From Haplomitrium mnioides (Eukaryota > Marchantiophyta > Haplomitriopsida > Calobryales): 26,108 bases of DNA. The notes below the pieces were generated by a model. It was given only the letters and a program-made list of their open reading frames with translations, ran no database searches and was not told where the DNA came from. The stretch is taken from positions 1 to 26,108 of the forward strand of contig JBNGIS010011054.1 of NCBI GenBank assembly GCA_049999725.1, read 5' to 3'. Of the stretch, positions 1-8,184 are shown in pieces. Made by a program: the position numbers and the translations under genes. The first letter of the stretch is position 1; every line of letters begins with the position of its first letter.

Positions 1-700
1 ATATAATATTAATTAAGGTAATAAATAATAGTAATTAATAATAATAATAAATGGTAAAATAAAATAATTTAAACAATAGGAGTAGAGTTTTATACAAAGA
101 CTATCTTAGAGGGGGAGTAGAGTTCCCAATTAATATTAGTATATAATAGAAAATAATATAAAGGCATATTGATAAAATAATAACTTTAAATTAAATCAAA
201 AATAAAAAATAAAAAACTCCTCTTGGACAAGGTGAGTAGAGAACCCTTTAGAACTTCCACATTAATGAGAATGCTAATAAAATACTAAATTTATATAGGA
301 CATTAAAACAAAGGAAAAACATAAGAAACACTACACATAAGTTACACACGAGGCCGTACACACAAGGGAAATGTAACACAACAACATATAAGGGAGAGGT
401 ATGCTGAGGGCTGACATGCACCATCCAATAGAATACATCGGTAGCATTGTCTAGGATGAAGCCCTTTGCTCCAAATATCGACGATGACTCCCTGAGTAAT
501 TTCACTTTTTTTAGTCGTACTGGATTGGCCCACTGATGGGTCTAACCGAACCTGCTTTCTTCATACTCTGGACGACTCCTTATACTGATTTAACTTTCTT
601 CGCCACCTTTGCGCCCGAGGTTGATCATTCGTGGGCTCAAATTGTTGTACTAGGCCGAGGGAAACACAAAAAAATCGAAAAAACCCGGCTAACACTTCAA
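1..700. other. AT-rich intergenic stretch, no gene seen
   Basis: The first 240 bases are low-complexity A/T with a short repeated phrase (GGAGTAGAG near 79, 114 and in diverged form near 234). Open frames on the minus strand between 248 and 533 overlap each other, match no family I know and have no supporting signals. The 5' limit of the retroelement that follows is not visible. I see no LTR or primer-binding site before it, so that element is probably truncated at its left end somewhere around 700-780. Confidence 0.5.
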
Positions 701-778
701 GTGGTGTAATCCAACCAAACTTGTGAAGATTGTTGTAGATGCCTCAAGGGTCATCATTGATAGAGTTCTCCTCCGAGA

Positions 779-970
779 ATGAGAGGATATATGGCATCAT
801 GTGATCTTTTTCTCAAAGAAGTTGCAGACAAGAGAGAAGAACTATCATACAATGAGCAATATGAGTTGACCATTGTACTTGCTACCAAACATAAGAAGCA
901 CTACTTAGGTGATAAGGAGTTTATTATAGAGACTCATCATAAGCTCTTAGTTTATCTAGACACAAAATGA
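779..970 (+). pseudogene. Element A: RNase H domain remnant of Ty3/gypsy pol
   Basis: The translated segment reads like the RNase H part of a Ty3/gypsy polyprotein. It has the acidic stretch before NEQYELTIV (equivalent to the usual Y-x-x-x-E-x-E-x-L-A-I-V block), then KHYLGDKEF and the conserved THHKLLVYL block near the end, followed by a stop codon. Sequence just upstream (about 730-778) contains a likely VDAS motif in another frame, so at least one frameshift separates the two halves. RNase H would degrade the RNA strand during reverse transcription. This copy is dead: no RT precedes it and the frame breaks on both sides. Confidence 0.7.
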
Positions 971-1254
971 TCTATCAAAATGCCAAGTTTGCTAGGGGGA
1001 GTGGTGTCAACAATACTACATGAAGATTATGTATGTGGAAGGAAAAAGTCAATTAGCAAATCCTTGTCTCATATGCCTTGCTAATCAAGTTTCAATGATT
1101 TCTATCCAACATCAAAGGTAGCAGCAACTTGTTGAAGCCACTCAACATGATTTGGAGATTCAAACTGCTAAAAGCAATTAAGGTTTGCAAGAGGTTGAAG
1201 ACATACTCTTCAAGAATGGGAGACTTTGGGTGCCTTAAAATGCATCATTTCACA

Positions 1255-1640
1255 CCATTGTGCTTCATAAGATTCATGATATTGTTATGGGTTGACATAT
1301 GGGTATACAAAAACGCTTGAGTTATTACAAAAATCTTACTATAGGTCAAATATGGCCAATGATGCAGAAGTGTACTTACAAAGTTGTCTTGTATGTCAAC
1401 AAAACAAGGCAAGTAATCAAAATCCTACAAACCTCTACCACCTCTCTCTTTTATCAATCAACGATGGGAACATGTGAGCTTGGATTTGGTATGTGAACTC
1501 CTTGCTACTTTTAAAAGGCATGACTATGTGGTGGTTTTTGTTGACAAGTTAAGCAAAATGATTCACATTCAAGTTGCTACCAAGATGGTAATAACTTATG
1601 AATTGACACAACTATACTTGGAAATTGTCTTTTCTTAGCA
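1255..1640 (+). pseudogene. Element A: integrase zinc finger and start of catalytic core, decayed
   Basis: An H2C2 integrase zinc finger is readable across two frames. There is a His pair around 1275-1300 (a stop lies between them) and the Cys pair CLVCQQNKAS at about 1411-1440. Then follow the linker before the core and the first catalytic block near 1480-1560, with VVVFVDKLSKM, which is typical of chromovirus integrases. The rest of the core (second Asp and Glu) cannot be followed after about 1640, so a deletion or strong divergence removed it. The wording of this integrase differs from that of element B, which suggests a different family. Confidence 0.65.
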
Positions 1641-1730
1641 TAGTCTCTCATCAATTATCCATGTCTACTCATTTCTCTATGTTTGGTGTTCATATGATTA
1701 GTGCTTGTTTCATTAGACCTTTCTTTATCT

Positions 1731-2087
1731 CCCAATGCATTGGAGATGTGGTTTATAAACTTGATTTGCTGGCCTACATGAAGCTTCATCTAGTTTTTCA
1801 TATTTTGCTTCTTCACCATTAGTACATGCTTGTTCCTTTCAATTCACCAATTAATATGAATTTCCACCCTTACTTGATATGATTGATGGTCAAGTAGAAT
1901 ATAAGATGCACGTATTTTAAATAAGTGCATCTTTAACTATGGGCGCAAGCAAGTCACTGAGTATTTGGTGCTATAGAAAAGGTACCCTTTAATCGATGCC
2001 ACTTGGGAACCCCTTGCTAACCTTTGTCATGCTATGACATTGGTGCATGGTTTTGATCACACTTGCAACAAGAACAATGCATCTTGA
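1731..2087 (+). pseudogene. Element A: integrase C-terminal module and chromodomain
   Basis: At 1750-1820 the frame gives a YKLDL...MKLH.VFH stretch, the usual end of the GPY/F module of chromovirus integrases. At 1950-2087 a chromodomain is readable: EYLVL, a stop in place of the usual Trp, K-x-YP, then ATWEPLANL. It ends at a TGA at 2085-2087, immediately before a purine tract. Chromodomains on such integrases are known to steer insertion toward modified histones. The in-frame TAG replaces the aromatic residue of the usual L-W-K-G-Y core, so this copy is broken. Confidence 0.75.
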
Positions 2088-2098
2088 AGGGAGAGGGT
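2086..2098 (+). other. Polypurine tract of element A
   Basis: The purine run GAAGGGAGAGGG lies directly before a TG that starts LTR-like sequence and directly after the chromodomain stop. This is the expected place for the plus-strand primer of an LTR retrotransposon, and it fixes the 3' LTR start of element A at about 2099. Confidence 0.7.
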
Positions 2099-2440
2099 TG
2101 TAATGAGGGTCCAATAAAATTGGTAGAACCTCTAGATTTAGCCATTGCAAAAGATTGTTTGTAGAGAAGAAGTTTCTAGAAGAAGAACTTTAGATAAGCT
2201 TCTAGAAGATAAGAGAAGAAGAAGCTTCTAGAAGGTATGAGAGGCTTAGAGAAGCTTCTAGACAATAGAAGAAGATTCTAGAAAAGAAGCTTCTAGAAAT
2301 CATTAGAAGCATCTACGATAATATAGGGTTTTGCGAAAAAATCGTATAAAAACTACGCATGTTTAGATTTTTGAAAATATATAAAAATTGAGGTAAAATA
2401 CTTTGTGTTAAAACATGGTTTTCACATAAAAAGTGGGAAA
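2099..2440 (+). repeat. LTR sequence assigned to element A (3' LTR), end uncertain
   Basis: It begins with TGTAAT right after the polypurine tract. The first 340 or so bases have no counterpart in the other LTRs of this window (7810-8184 and 18093-18478), whereas the sequence from about 2445 onward aligns with them. I therefore read 2099-2440 as the remnant of the LTR of element A, abutted or cut by the LTR of element B. The alternative is one long LTR variant of 686 bp (2099-2784) shared by A and B. A cluster of heat-shock-element motifs occupies 2169-2298. Confidence 0.55.
2169..2298 (+). promoter_or_regulatory. Cluster of six heat-shock-element-like motifs in LTR
   Basis: Units of 13 bases of the form GAAnnTTCnnGAA stand at 2169-2181, 2221-2233, 2271-2283 and 2286-2298 as perfect trimers. 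Near matches with one altered end triplet are at 2195-2207 and 2251-2263. Inverted nGAAn triplets are the known binding site of heat shock transcription factors. The array lies in the U3-like part of an LTR, about 300-420 bases upstream of a TATA box at 2593. No factor binding can be shown from sequence alone. Confidence 0.7.
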
Positions 2441-2444
2441 TCAT

Positions 2445-2784
2445 TGTATAAAGAGGAGTGGAGGAAGTGGTAGAGGGTCACTTTTAGGGTTGAGATAAGA
2501 TTACTTGCCTTCAAAGTCACCTTCAGAGTTTTAGGGTTGAAATTAGAAGTGGCTTTGAATTGAAGAAAAAGGGATGACACTTTTTTCTCTTGTATAAATA
2601 TAAGGGCTTCATAGCCCCACTCCTCATTCTGGAGTTTCTCTTAATTCAGTTTGGCTCTTTGGTTGCTTGGCTTTGGCTAGCACTCTTGGCTTTTGTTTGC
2701 TTATTAGCCTTGAGTTGTGTAGTTCTATTAGAGTTATCTTGAAGTTGCTACTTATTTGGAAGTCGTTCCTTTAGTTATTTTACA
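2445..2784 (+). repeat. 5' LTR of element B (left edge uncertain)
   Basis: Sequence from about 2445 aligns, with small gaps, to the LTRs at 7810-8184 and 18093-18478. They share GGAAGTGGTAGAGG, TTAGGGTTGA, the TATA region, CTCATTCTGGAGTT and TTTGGCTCTTTGGTTGCTTG. It ends in TTACA directly before the primer-binding site. The first 30 or so bases of the other LTRs (TGTAATAGTA...) are missing here, so the 5' edge is probably lost at the junction with element A. Confidence 0.75.
2593..2600 (+). promoter_or_regulatory. TATA box of element B 5' LTR
   Basis: TATAAATA lies about 190 bases before the LTR end and is kept in the sister LTRs at 7992-7999 and 18287-18294 (TATTAATA at 15652-15659 in element C). 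Conservation across four LTRs supports a role as the retroelement core promoter. Confidence 0.65.
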
Positions 2785-2785
2785 T

Positions 2786-2797
2786 TGGTATCAGAGT
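2786..2797 (+). other. Primer-binding site for initiator Met tRNA
   Basis: TGGTATCAGAGT begins one base after the LTR end. The consensus complementary to the 3' end of plant initiator Met tRNA is TGGTATCAGAGC, so 11 of 12 bases match. This site primes minus-strand DNA synthesis and is the usual type in Ty3/gypsy plant elements. Confidence 0.85.
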
Positions 2798-2816
2798 CAT
2801 GGTTCTTTTATGTAGA

Positions 2817-3660
2817 ATGAAGAATCAAGAAGCAAGGATGCAACAACAAATTGAACATCTTTCTTGCCTTCTAGAAGTTCAAATGCAAAAATGAAAGAGG
2901 GCACATTTTCAAGAAGAAGAAAGCCATGTGCGGTTTCCCAAACCAAAAGCATCTGATAGGAAGATGGTTCCTAGTGCATCGGAGAATTTCTTATTTGATT
3001 GTGAGCGATGTTTTGAGGCTACAAATATAAGAGAGAAGGGTCAAAGAATTCTATTTGTTGTGAGTCAACTAGAGAGAGTGGCAAAAACTTGGTGGAGATA
3101 TCAAATTGAGCAAGCTCAATGTGGATGTGTTGCTCCAATTGCTTCTTGGCAAGAGTTAAAAGAAGCAGTGAATTTAAGATTTAGGGTTTGAATACTCCAA
3201 AAGTGGCAAGAGATCGATTGTCAAAATTGAAGCAACTTGGTACGGTGAGGAGCTATGTCACACAATTTCAGATTATCATTATGCAAATTCCTAATATAGG
3301 CGAGGGAGAAGCTTTAGATCATTTTTTTTTTTGGATTAAACCCTTGCACTAGAATGGAAGTGACGATGAGAGAGCCCTCTCAACTTGAAGAAGCAATACA
3401 CATGGCTAGACAATATGACTCACTACTAACAATTACTGAAGTTAGGCCACGCCCACAACAAGCTTTGCCAAATATTTGTGTGCCACCAAATGAGGCTATA
3501 CCTATGGAGATTGATGTGGCCAAAGAGTGGCACTTACCGATGTAGAATGTGAGCACCTACTCCAAAGTCGAGGATGTTTTTATTGTCAAAAACTAAGTCA
3601 TATGATTGCAAATTGCCCACATTGCCAAGGTTGACCACTTTCTCTTGTTCAAGCATCCAT
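2817..3660 (+). pseudogene. Element B gag with CCHC zinc knuckle, disrupted
   Basis: The frame starts at the ATG at 2817 (MKNQEARM...), with a coiled-coil-like stretch QQIEHLSCLLE shared with elements C and D. A stop at 2893 breaks it. The next open part (2928-3191) holds the core of the retrotransposon gag domain, including AKTWWRYQ. More stops and shifts follow. At 3575-3616 there is a good zinc knuckle, C-x2-C-x4-H-x4-C (CFYCQKLSHMIANC), which would bind the genomic RNA. Gag would form the virus-like particle. This copy cannot be made as one protein. Confidence 0.8.
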
Positions 3661-3782
3661 TGTTGAAGAACAAAATCAAAGAAACGACATACCTCAATAA
3701 AAAAAATCGAGCGGTTTACTGAGAGCTTGATTAGTTCCAATGGAAATAAAAGCTCAACAAGAATTTGAAGCATCTTGTTTCA

Positions 3783-3960
3783 CCTAGATGGTATGATTGA
3801 TGAGCATTCTTGTAGAATGTTGGTAGATTGTAGAAGTTATAAAAATTTTGTATCATTACGTTTTGCAAGGAAAATAAAAGCCAAAACTTTGCGTATCAAG
3901 GGAAGTTTTGTACTATAGCTTATGGCTAAAAAAGTGAGGTTTTCAACTAACACAAGCCAT
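3783..3960 (+). pseudogene. Element B aspartic protease remnant
   Basis: The frame from about 3783 reads HLDGMIDEHSC followed by the retropepsin-like block LVDC.S.KNFVSLRFA at about 3820-3870. The catalytic Asp is followed by Cys instead of the usual Ser or Thr. In element D the same place reads VDCGSSKNF, so D-C-G is the family form and not a single mutation. In B the Gly of that motif is Arg and the reading frame ends soon after. Confidence 0.65.
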
Positions 3961-4239
3961 TTCTTCTAAAAATTGGCAAGGAGTATTAGGAATCTATGGA
4001 TTTTGTTATTGCACCTGTACAGTATGGCATTATTTTGGGTTTGCTTTGGCTTGAAGATCAAGTCGCTCAAGTTGATTAGAAAAAACAAAAAATTCAAGTG
4101 ACTTTACAAGAAAAGCAATTTCTTTTGGAGCGTTCGGCACCGTTGGTGAAGAAGCTCAAATCAATTCAGCATGATGCTTTGATGGAGAAAGAGTTGCATG
4201 TCTTTGCTTGATGGATCAAGCCTATCGTAGACTTGAATA

Positions 4240-5090
4240 AGAAGGAAGAGAAATTTGCATCGACCTCAATGATTGATGATATTTTGAAGGAGTTTTCAGA
4301 TATATTTCCAGATGATTTGCCAAAAGGGTTACCAGATGATCGTGGAATGCCCTTTCCGATTGAGTTGATACCAAGAAGTACGCGTTATAATCAACCTATA
4401 TAATAATTATCGCCACAAGAGTTGGAAGAGCTTCGCAAGACCTTGATGAATCTTCTTGAGAAGGATCTCATTCAATATAGTATTTTGCTTTAGAGAGCAT
4501 CGGTATTCTTTGTACCAAAGAAAGATGGTGGATTTTGTCTTGTATAGATTATTGTGGTTTAAACAATCAAACAGTAAAGAATGCTAATCATTTGTCACAT
4601 ATTGATGATTTGTTGGATCAATTGAGTGGTGCGTGATTCTTTTCCAAGTTGGATCTTTGAAGTGGCTATTGGTAGATTCGTATCAAGCCAAGTAATGTGC
4701 CAAAGACAACTTTTCGCACAAAGTATAGGCATTTTGAGTGGAAGGTCTTTATATTTTTTCTGACTAATACTCCGGCCATATTCATGGATCAAATGCGTTG
4801 AATTTTTTTATGGGTTATTGGATAAGTCAGTTTTGGTGTTCTTAGATGACATTCTTGTTTGTAGTAAAATTGAAGTTGAACATCTCGATTATTTGAAAGA
4901 AGTATTGCAAAGGTTGCATAATTGGAAGTTTTATTGTAAGAGATCCAAGTGCAAATTTTGAAAGCAAGAGGTTACTTTCCTAGTGCACAAGGTGTCTATG
5001 GACGGTATAAAGATAGAAGAAGAGAAAATCAAGGCTATCACATAGTGGCCAACGTCAAAGAAAGCAAAGGACATTAGAGCCTTCAATGGA
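4240..5090 (+). pseudogene. Element B reverse transcriptase, many stops
   Basis: The stretch resembles the RT of element D almost base for base. There is a pre-RT segment (4250-4480), then a stop TAG at 4492-4494, the block VFFVPKKDGG, a one-base shift near 4540, and DYCGLNNQTVKNA. FFSKLDL carries the first catalytic Asp region. The F-L-D-D catalytic block (near 4840-4850) lies in a third frame. At least six stops and several shifts are visible. RT would copy element RNA to DNA; this copy is inactive. Confidence 0.8.
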
Positions 5091-5635
5091 TTGGCAAGAT
5101 TTTATCGACAATTCATCTATCATTATGAGCATATTGCTACACCACTTATAGATCTATTTAGCAATGAGGTCAAGTTTCAATGGAATGCTAAAGAGCAAGC
5201 GGCATTTCAGCAGTTCAAGAATGCAATCTTTTCTCAACCTATTCTACAACCATATGATCCAAATGCACATTGTATAGTTGATTTTGATGCTTCTAATTTT
5301 GCTATTGGAGCATTTTTGGAGCAAGAGTTTGCGAATGGACTTCATCCAATTGCCTTCATGTCCCATCGATTAAATGCAGTAGAGAGAAATTATTCTGCAA
5401 GGAATCAAGAGCAATTGACAATGCTTTATGCTACCAAAGTAAGGAGCCATTGTGTTTTGGGAAGGTTGTGCTTATGTGCACAGATCACAAGCCATTATTA
5501 GAAGCAATCCATTTGGAAAATATGACAAGTTGCCATCATCAATGGCAAGGTCAATTGCAACTCTTTGATATTAAGCTAGAATACAATTCCACACCATTTT
5601 TGATGCATTGTCACGAAGGTTGGATCATCGAGTGA
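5091..5635 (+). pseudogene. Element B RT connection and RNase H domain
   Basis: This is the longest clean part of element B. Residues 1-60 (from 5091) are the RT thumb/connection (ARFYRQFI, PLIDL, F.W), followed by the RNase H region with VDFDASNFAIGA at about 5275, MSHRLNAVERNYSARNQE at about 5358 and, after a frame change near 5450-5500, TDHKPLLEA. These blocks carry the acidic residues expected for a Ty3/gypsy RNase H. The frame change near 5450 splits the domain in two. Confidence 0.8.
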
Positions 5636-6204
5636 ATACAATGAAGGTAGTTAACATTAGTATATTATACTTGCATGATACAACTAGTAGGAGTTATCGC
5701 TAGAAGCTAAAGGAAGATGTTTTTTTAGTCCTGTTTGGGCACGATTGGCCATCAAAGATAGTGAGTATCATTTTTTTTATTCGAGATGGTATTTTCTATC
5801 AAGGCCATTAAATATATGTTTCGTAAGATGATACACTTCAAATGGCTTGTTTACAAGAAGCACATGACATTACCATCTCAGAACATCTTGGAGTAGATAA
5901 AATTGCACAGTTGCTTCAACGCACTTGGTGGTGGTCTGTAACACTACACACTCACATTACACACACAAGTTAGCACAAGTACAACACATACAAGTTAGCA
6001 TAAGAGAAGCGCACAAGAACTTCAAGAACCCACAAGGTAAGAGATGCCAAACAAGACACTCTCCCTTCTTTATATACTTGAGAGAAAGCACTTTGCTTAC
6101 ATAGGTGGAGGAACCCCATTGGTTCCTTTTCTATCCTCTTCTAATTGGACCCCTCTTTTCTCTCTCACTCTAATTGGACCACCCTTTACTTTTGTTCTCC
6201 TTCT

Positions 6205-6485
6205 GCCACGTGTCCTTATCTTTAGAACCTTCTCTTTACTTTAATTCTCCACTTGCCATGTGTCCTCATCCTCTTCTAAAGTAGTCTATCTAGACTCNNN
6301 NNNNNNNNNNNNNNNNNNNNNNNNNNNNNNNNNNNNNNNNNNNNNNNNNNNNNNNNNNNNNNNNNNNNNNNNNNNNNNNNNNNNNNNNNNNNNNNNNACG
6401 TATCCTCATCCTCTTTTAAAGTAGTCTATCTAGACTCCCTCTTTCACTTTAATTCGTTGACTTTCTCTCCTCGTGCCACGTGTCC
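6205..6485 (+). promoter_or_regulatory. G-box / ABRE-like motifs in solo LTR
   Basis: GCCACGTGTCC stands at 6205-6215 and 6475-6485, and the variant GCCATGTGTCC at 6255-6265, all in the same setting (TGCC...TCC followed by TATC or CATC). CACGTG with this flank is the classical G-box bound by plant bZIP and bHLH factors and overlaps the ABA-response element. Repetition inside an LTR suggests a promoter function, but nothing here shows activity. Confidence 0.5.
6298..6397. other. Assembly gap of 100 N
   Basis: Exactly 100 N, a conventional placeholder for unknown length. The sequence before the gap (ending TCTATCTAGACTC at 6297) is repeated just after it (ending at 6437), so true tandem repetition and unmerged overlapping contigs are both possible. 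Confidence 0.95.
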
Positions 6486-7205
6486 ATCTCTCTATAATAG
6501 CAATTGCTTTTTGCTACTCTAACTTAGTAATAGCTTTTTAGACATAGTTGACATCATTTTTAGCTATGGCTTACTAAAGTTAGTGACCGTTACATTGTCT
6601 AACTTGGCTCGGGATGTTCGTGGTTTTGTTTGTTCATGTGAAAGTTGTCAATGAAACAAAGCTTCAAATCAAAAACCACCAGGACTTCTTTAGCTACTAC
6701 CAATTCCTACTACTTGTTGGGAACATGTAAGTTTGGATCTTGTCACTTCATTTCCAACTATGCCTCATGGGTTTCTTGCCATTGTGGTGTTTGTGGACAA
6801 GCTCAACAAGCAAATTCATTTAGCACTGATGGTGGATATAGTAACTGTTCTACAATTGGCAAAAATTTACTTTGATATTGTCTTATATCATCATGGAATG
6901 CCCAAGGTGTTAACATCTGATAGAGATCATTGTTTCATGGAAAAGTTTTGGTGAGAGTTATTCAAACTTTTAGGCACCAAACTCTCTATGTCTATTGCTT
7001 ATCATCCTCAATCAGATAGGCAAATAGAACGCAGTATTTGCACTATGGAAGATATGCTTCGCACATTCATCAATGTTCATCACAACAATTGGGTTAGTTT
7101 CTTACCAGCTAAGAAGTTTGCCTATAACAACTCTAAACAAGCAAGTATTGGGTTTTCTCCCTTTTTTTTCTTAATTTAGGTCAACATCCTCTTGTTCTTG
7201 ATGGT

Positions 7206-7574
7206 TTGCTTTCTCTTTCTTCTTCCAATGTTCCAAGTATTTCTACATTTTTGTCTCATTTATCTTCTACTTTACAAGATGCTCGCAACCATCTTACCGT
7301 TGTTCAAAATCGGCAAAAACAATATGCCGATAGCCATCGTCGTGATTGCTCTTATGTTTTAGATGATCTTCAGTTGTCTTTAGATACTCAAGTCCATAAG
7401 TTGTCTCTTGCTTGGATTAGTCATTTCTCTATATCTCAAGTTATTTCTCCCGTTGCTTATAAACTTGATCTTCCTCTTCATATGAAAATTCATCTTGTGT
7501 ACCATGTCTCTAAACTTAAGCTTTTTTTCCTAGTCCATCTTCTTTTTCAAATCGTATTAAACTTCCTATTTTGA
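7206..7574 (+). pseudogene. Element B integrase C-terminal GPY/F module
   Basis: The frame continues the integrase after a stop near 7177. It contains a helical region with DARNHLTVVQNRQKQYAD at about 7281, the typical linker before the GPY/F module, then VHKLSLAWISHFSISQVISP followed by AYKLDLP...IHLVYHVSKL at about 7455-7520, the usual end of this module. The module helps bind DNA in chromovirus integrases. The frame ends at 7574, before the chromodomain, which is in another frame. Confidence 0.75.
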
Positions 7575-7597
7575 CTATTGTTCTTGATGATCATGAA

Positions 7598-7810
7598 GAA
7601 TTTGAAGTGGATCGCATTTTTGCGAAAAGAGTTATCAAACGAGGGTAGCATCCACAAGTTCAATACAAGGTTTTGTGGAAAGGCTATCTACTTCATGATA
7701 CTACTTGGGAACCTTCTTCAAATCTTGAGAATGCTCAAGAGGCTATTCAAATATTTGAAAGTTGCGGCAATGACGAGTACGTCATCGATCGATTAGAAGG
7801 CAGGGATTAT
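7598..7810 (+). pseudogene. Element B chromodomain at pol C-terminus
   Basis: Starting with EFEVDRIFAKRV and continuing, after one TAG at about 7646, with VQYKVLWKGY and TTWEPSSNLENAQEAIQIFE, this is a clear chromodomain of about 55 residues. A tail of about 20 residues ends at the start of the 3' LTR. The Trp and Tyr of the LWKGY core and the TWEP block are kept. It differs a good deal from the chromodomain of element A, so A and B are distinct chromovirus families. Only one stop interrupts it. Confidence 0.85.
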
Positions 7811-8184
7811 GTAATAGTATAAACATAAGGTTGTGATATTTATAAGAAAATAGAGAGAAGTGAAGGAAGTGGTAGAGGGCTATTTTTAGGGTTGAAATAA
7901 GATTACTTGCATTTGAAATCACTTTTAGAGTTTTAGGGTTGAAATTAGAAGTGACTAAGTGAAGAAAGAGGGGTGACACCCTCTTCTCTTATATAAATAG
8001 AAGTGTTTCATAACTCCACTTCTCATTCTAGAGTTCCTCTCAATTCGGTTTGGCTCTTTGGTTGCTTGGCTTTGGCTAACACTCTTGGCTTTTGTTTGTT
8101 TATTGGCCTTGAATTATGTAACTCTATTAGAGTTATCTTGAAGTTGTTGCCTATTTGGAAGTCGGTCCTTGAGTTCTTTTTACA
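7810..8184 (+). repeat. 3' LTR of element B
   Basis: It starts TGTAATAGTA after the purine tract AGAAGGCAGGGA (7795-7806) and ends TTTTTACA. It aligns over its length with the LTR at 18093-18478 and, except for its first 30 or so bases, with 2445-2784. The TATA box is at 7992-7999. What follows (GAATAAG...) is not a primer-binding site, so this is the right border of element B. Confidence 0.85.

Larger units (their letters stand above)
5937..6594. repeat. Solo-LTR-like insertion, copy 1 (contains assembly gap)
   Basis: The segment starts TGTAACACTACA and ends GTTACA, so its tips are perfect 6-base inverted repeats of the TG...CA type. It is flanked by TGGTC (5932-5936) and TTGTC (6595-6599), a 5-base target duplication with one change. 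Element D has the empty site (GGTGGTGGCCTAACTTGG at about 21605), which fixes the borders. A second copy lies at 16181-16722. It has no coding content, primer site or second LTR. Size, tips and target duplication fit a solo LTR of a family unrelated to A-D. A small non-autonomous element is the alternative. Confidence 0.8.
5840..7185 (+). pseudogene. Element B integrase (zinc finger and catalytic core), split by insertion
   Basis: The N-terminal His pair of the H2C2 finger lies at about 5858-5890 (AHD...EHLGVDK). The sequence then breaks at 5936 into a solo-LTR-like insertion and resumes at 6600 with NLARDVRGF and the Cys pair C-x2-C at about 6630. The catalytic core runs from about 6720 with LDLVTSF (first Asp), VFVDKLNKQIH, TSDRDHCF (second Asp, 6915-6940) and AYHPQSDRQIERS (Glu, about 7000-7040). 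So D, D and E are still recognisable. Two stops (6952-6954 and 7177-7179) and the insertion inactivate it. Confidence 0.85.
2445..8184 (+). mobile_element. Element B: Ty3/gypsy chromovirus, near full length, decayed
   Basis: Order of parts: LTR (about 2445-2784), tRNA-Met primer site (2786), gag with zinc knuckle, protease, reverse transcriptase, RNase H, integrase, chromodomain, short purine tract (7795-7806) and 3' LTR (7810-8184). The pol order RT-RNase H-integrase and the terminal chromodomain place it in the Ty3/gypsy chromoviruses. All coding parts carry stops and frameshifts. A foreign 658-bp element sits inside the integrase. No 5-base direct repeat is seen between the left edge and GAATA after 8184, which fits a disturbed left junction with element A. 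Confidence 0.85.

Noticed and set aside
248-533. Two overlapping minus-strand open frames of 63-85 codons
   Set aside because: They overlap in different frames, are Cys/Phe/Val-rich as expected from random AT-rich DNA, and have no recognisable domain or signals.
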